This document shows, in pieces, positions 7,471-7,490 of a stretch of 7,490 nucleotides of DNA. Within the stretch, counting starts at the first letter, position 1, and each line of letters opens with the position of its first letter. The notes beneath the pieces are model-generated. The model was not told the DNA's origin, ran no database searches, and saw only the letters and a list, made by a program, of their open reading frames with translations. The position numbers and the translations under genes are program-made. This DNA is from Pseudomonadota bacterium (lineage in GTDB: Bacteria > Myxococcota_A > Polyangia > Haliangiales > Haliangiaceae), in contig JAEYYV010000118.1 in assembly GCA_023428295.1 (NCBI GenBank), positions 1 to 7,490 of the forward strand, written 5' to 3'.

Positions 7471-7478
7471 GTTGGAAT
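7460..7478. repeat. Short inverted repeat around the lipoprotein GTG start
   Basis: ATTCCA (7460-7465) and TGGAAT (7473-7478) form a perfect 6-bp inverted repeat with a 7-nt centre that contains the GTG start on the - strand (7468-7470). It could be an operator or an RNA hairpin, or chance. Confidence 0.35.
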
Positions 7479-7490
7479 GCTCGCTTAGGA

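Overview
The window is high-GC DNA, almost fully coding, with seven genes (six on +, one on -). It most resembles a chromosomal envelope region of a Myxococcota-type bacterium (the former myxobacterial Deltaproteobacteria). Supporting signs are the strong G/C bias at third codon positions, a two-FHA transmembrane protein, an OmpA protein with a long calcium-binding-type (TSP3) repeat belt, and a cysteine-rich lipoprotein of the style common in that phylum. This placement is inferred from gene style; no rRNA or other taxonomic marker is present. I see no tRNA, rRNA, CRISPR array, insertion sequence, integrase or attachment site.

Layout. Positions 1-2217 hold a tight + strand cluster: the C-terminal end of a membrane protein that fits FtsX (1-159), a short EnvC-like LytM protein (146-949, overlapping ftsX by 14 nt), and an S41 carboxy-terminal processing protease (961-2217). 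This matches the ftsE-ftsX-envC-ctpA type of division cluster: FtsEX would drive conformational change in EnvC, EnvC would switch on a cell-wall amidase, and the protease would trim or remove periplasmic substrates. The EnvC protein has lost its metal-binding histidines, so it should be an activator and not an enzyme.

Positions 2284-4176 encode a membrane-spanning protein with two intact FHA (phosphothreonine-binding) domains on the cytoplasmic side and a cysteine-bearing, TPR-like region predicted outside the membrane. Positions 4292-6157 encode an OmpA-family outer-membrane protein: signal peptide, beta-barrel, five TSP3 modules and a peptidoglycan-binding OmpA domain with its two key residues intact. 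The 115-nt gap between them carries a plausible terminator and a good sigma-70-like promoter. Upstream of both genes is a similar dyad, TGGTnnnACCA.

Positions 6230-6711 hold two small overlapping genes of unknown function (a membrane-anchored helical protein and a four-cysteine protein) coupled by an ATGA overlap. Positions 6718-7470 on the - strand encode a cysteine-rich lipoprotein with less biased codon use, convergent with the small-gene pair and only 6 nt away.

Overall this looks like a region for division, cell-wall remodelling and envelope anchoring. Most genes belong to recognisable families. The least explained parts are the FHA/periplasmic signalling protein, the coupled small-gene pair, and the small inverted repeats placed over start codons. 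I do not see a clear new defence, mobile or biosynthetic system.
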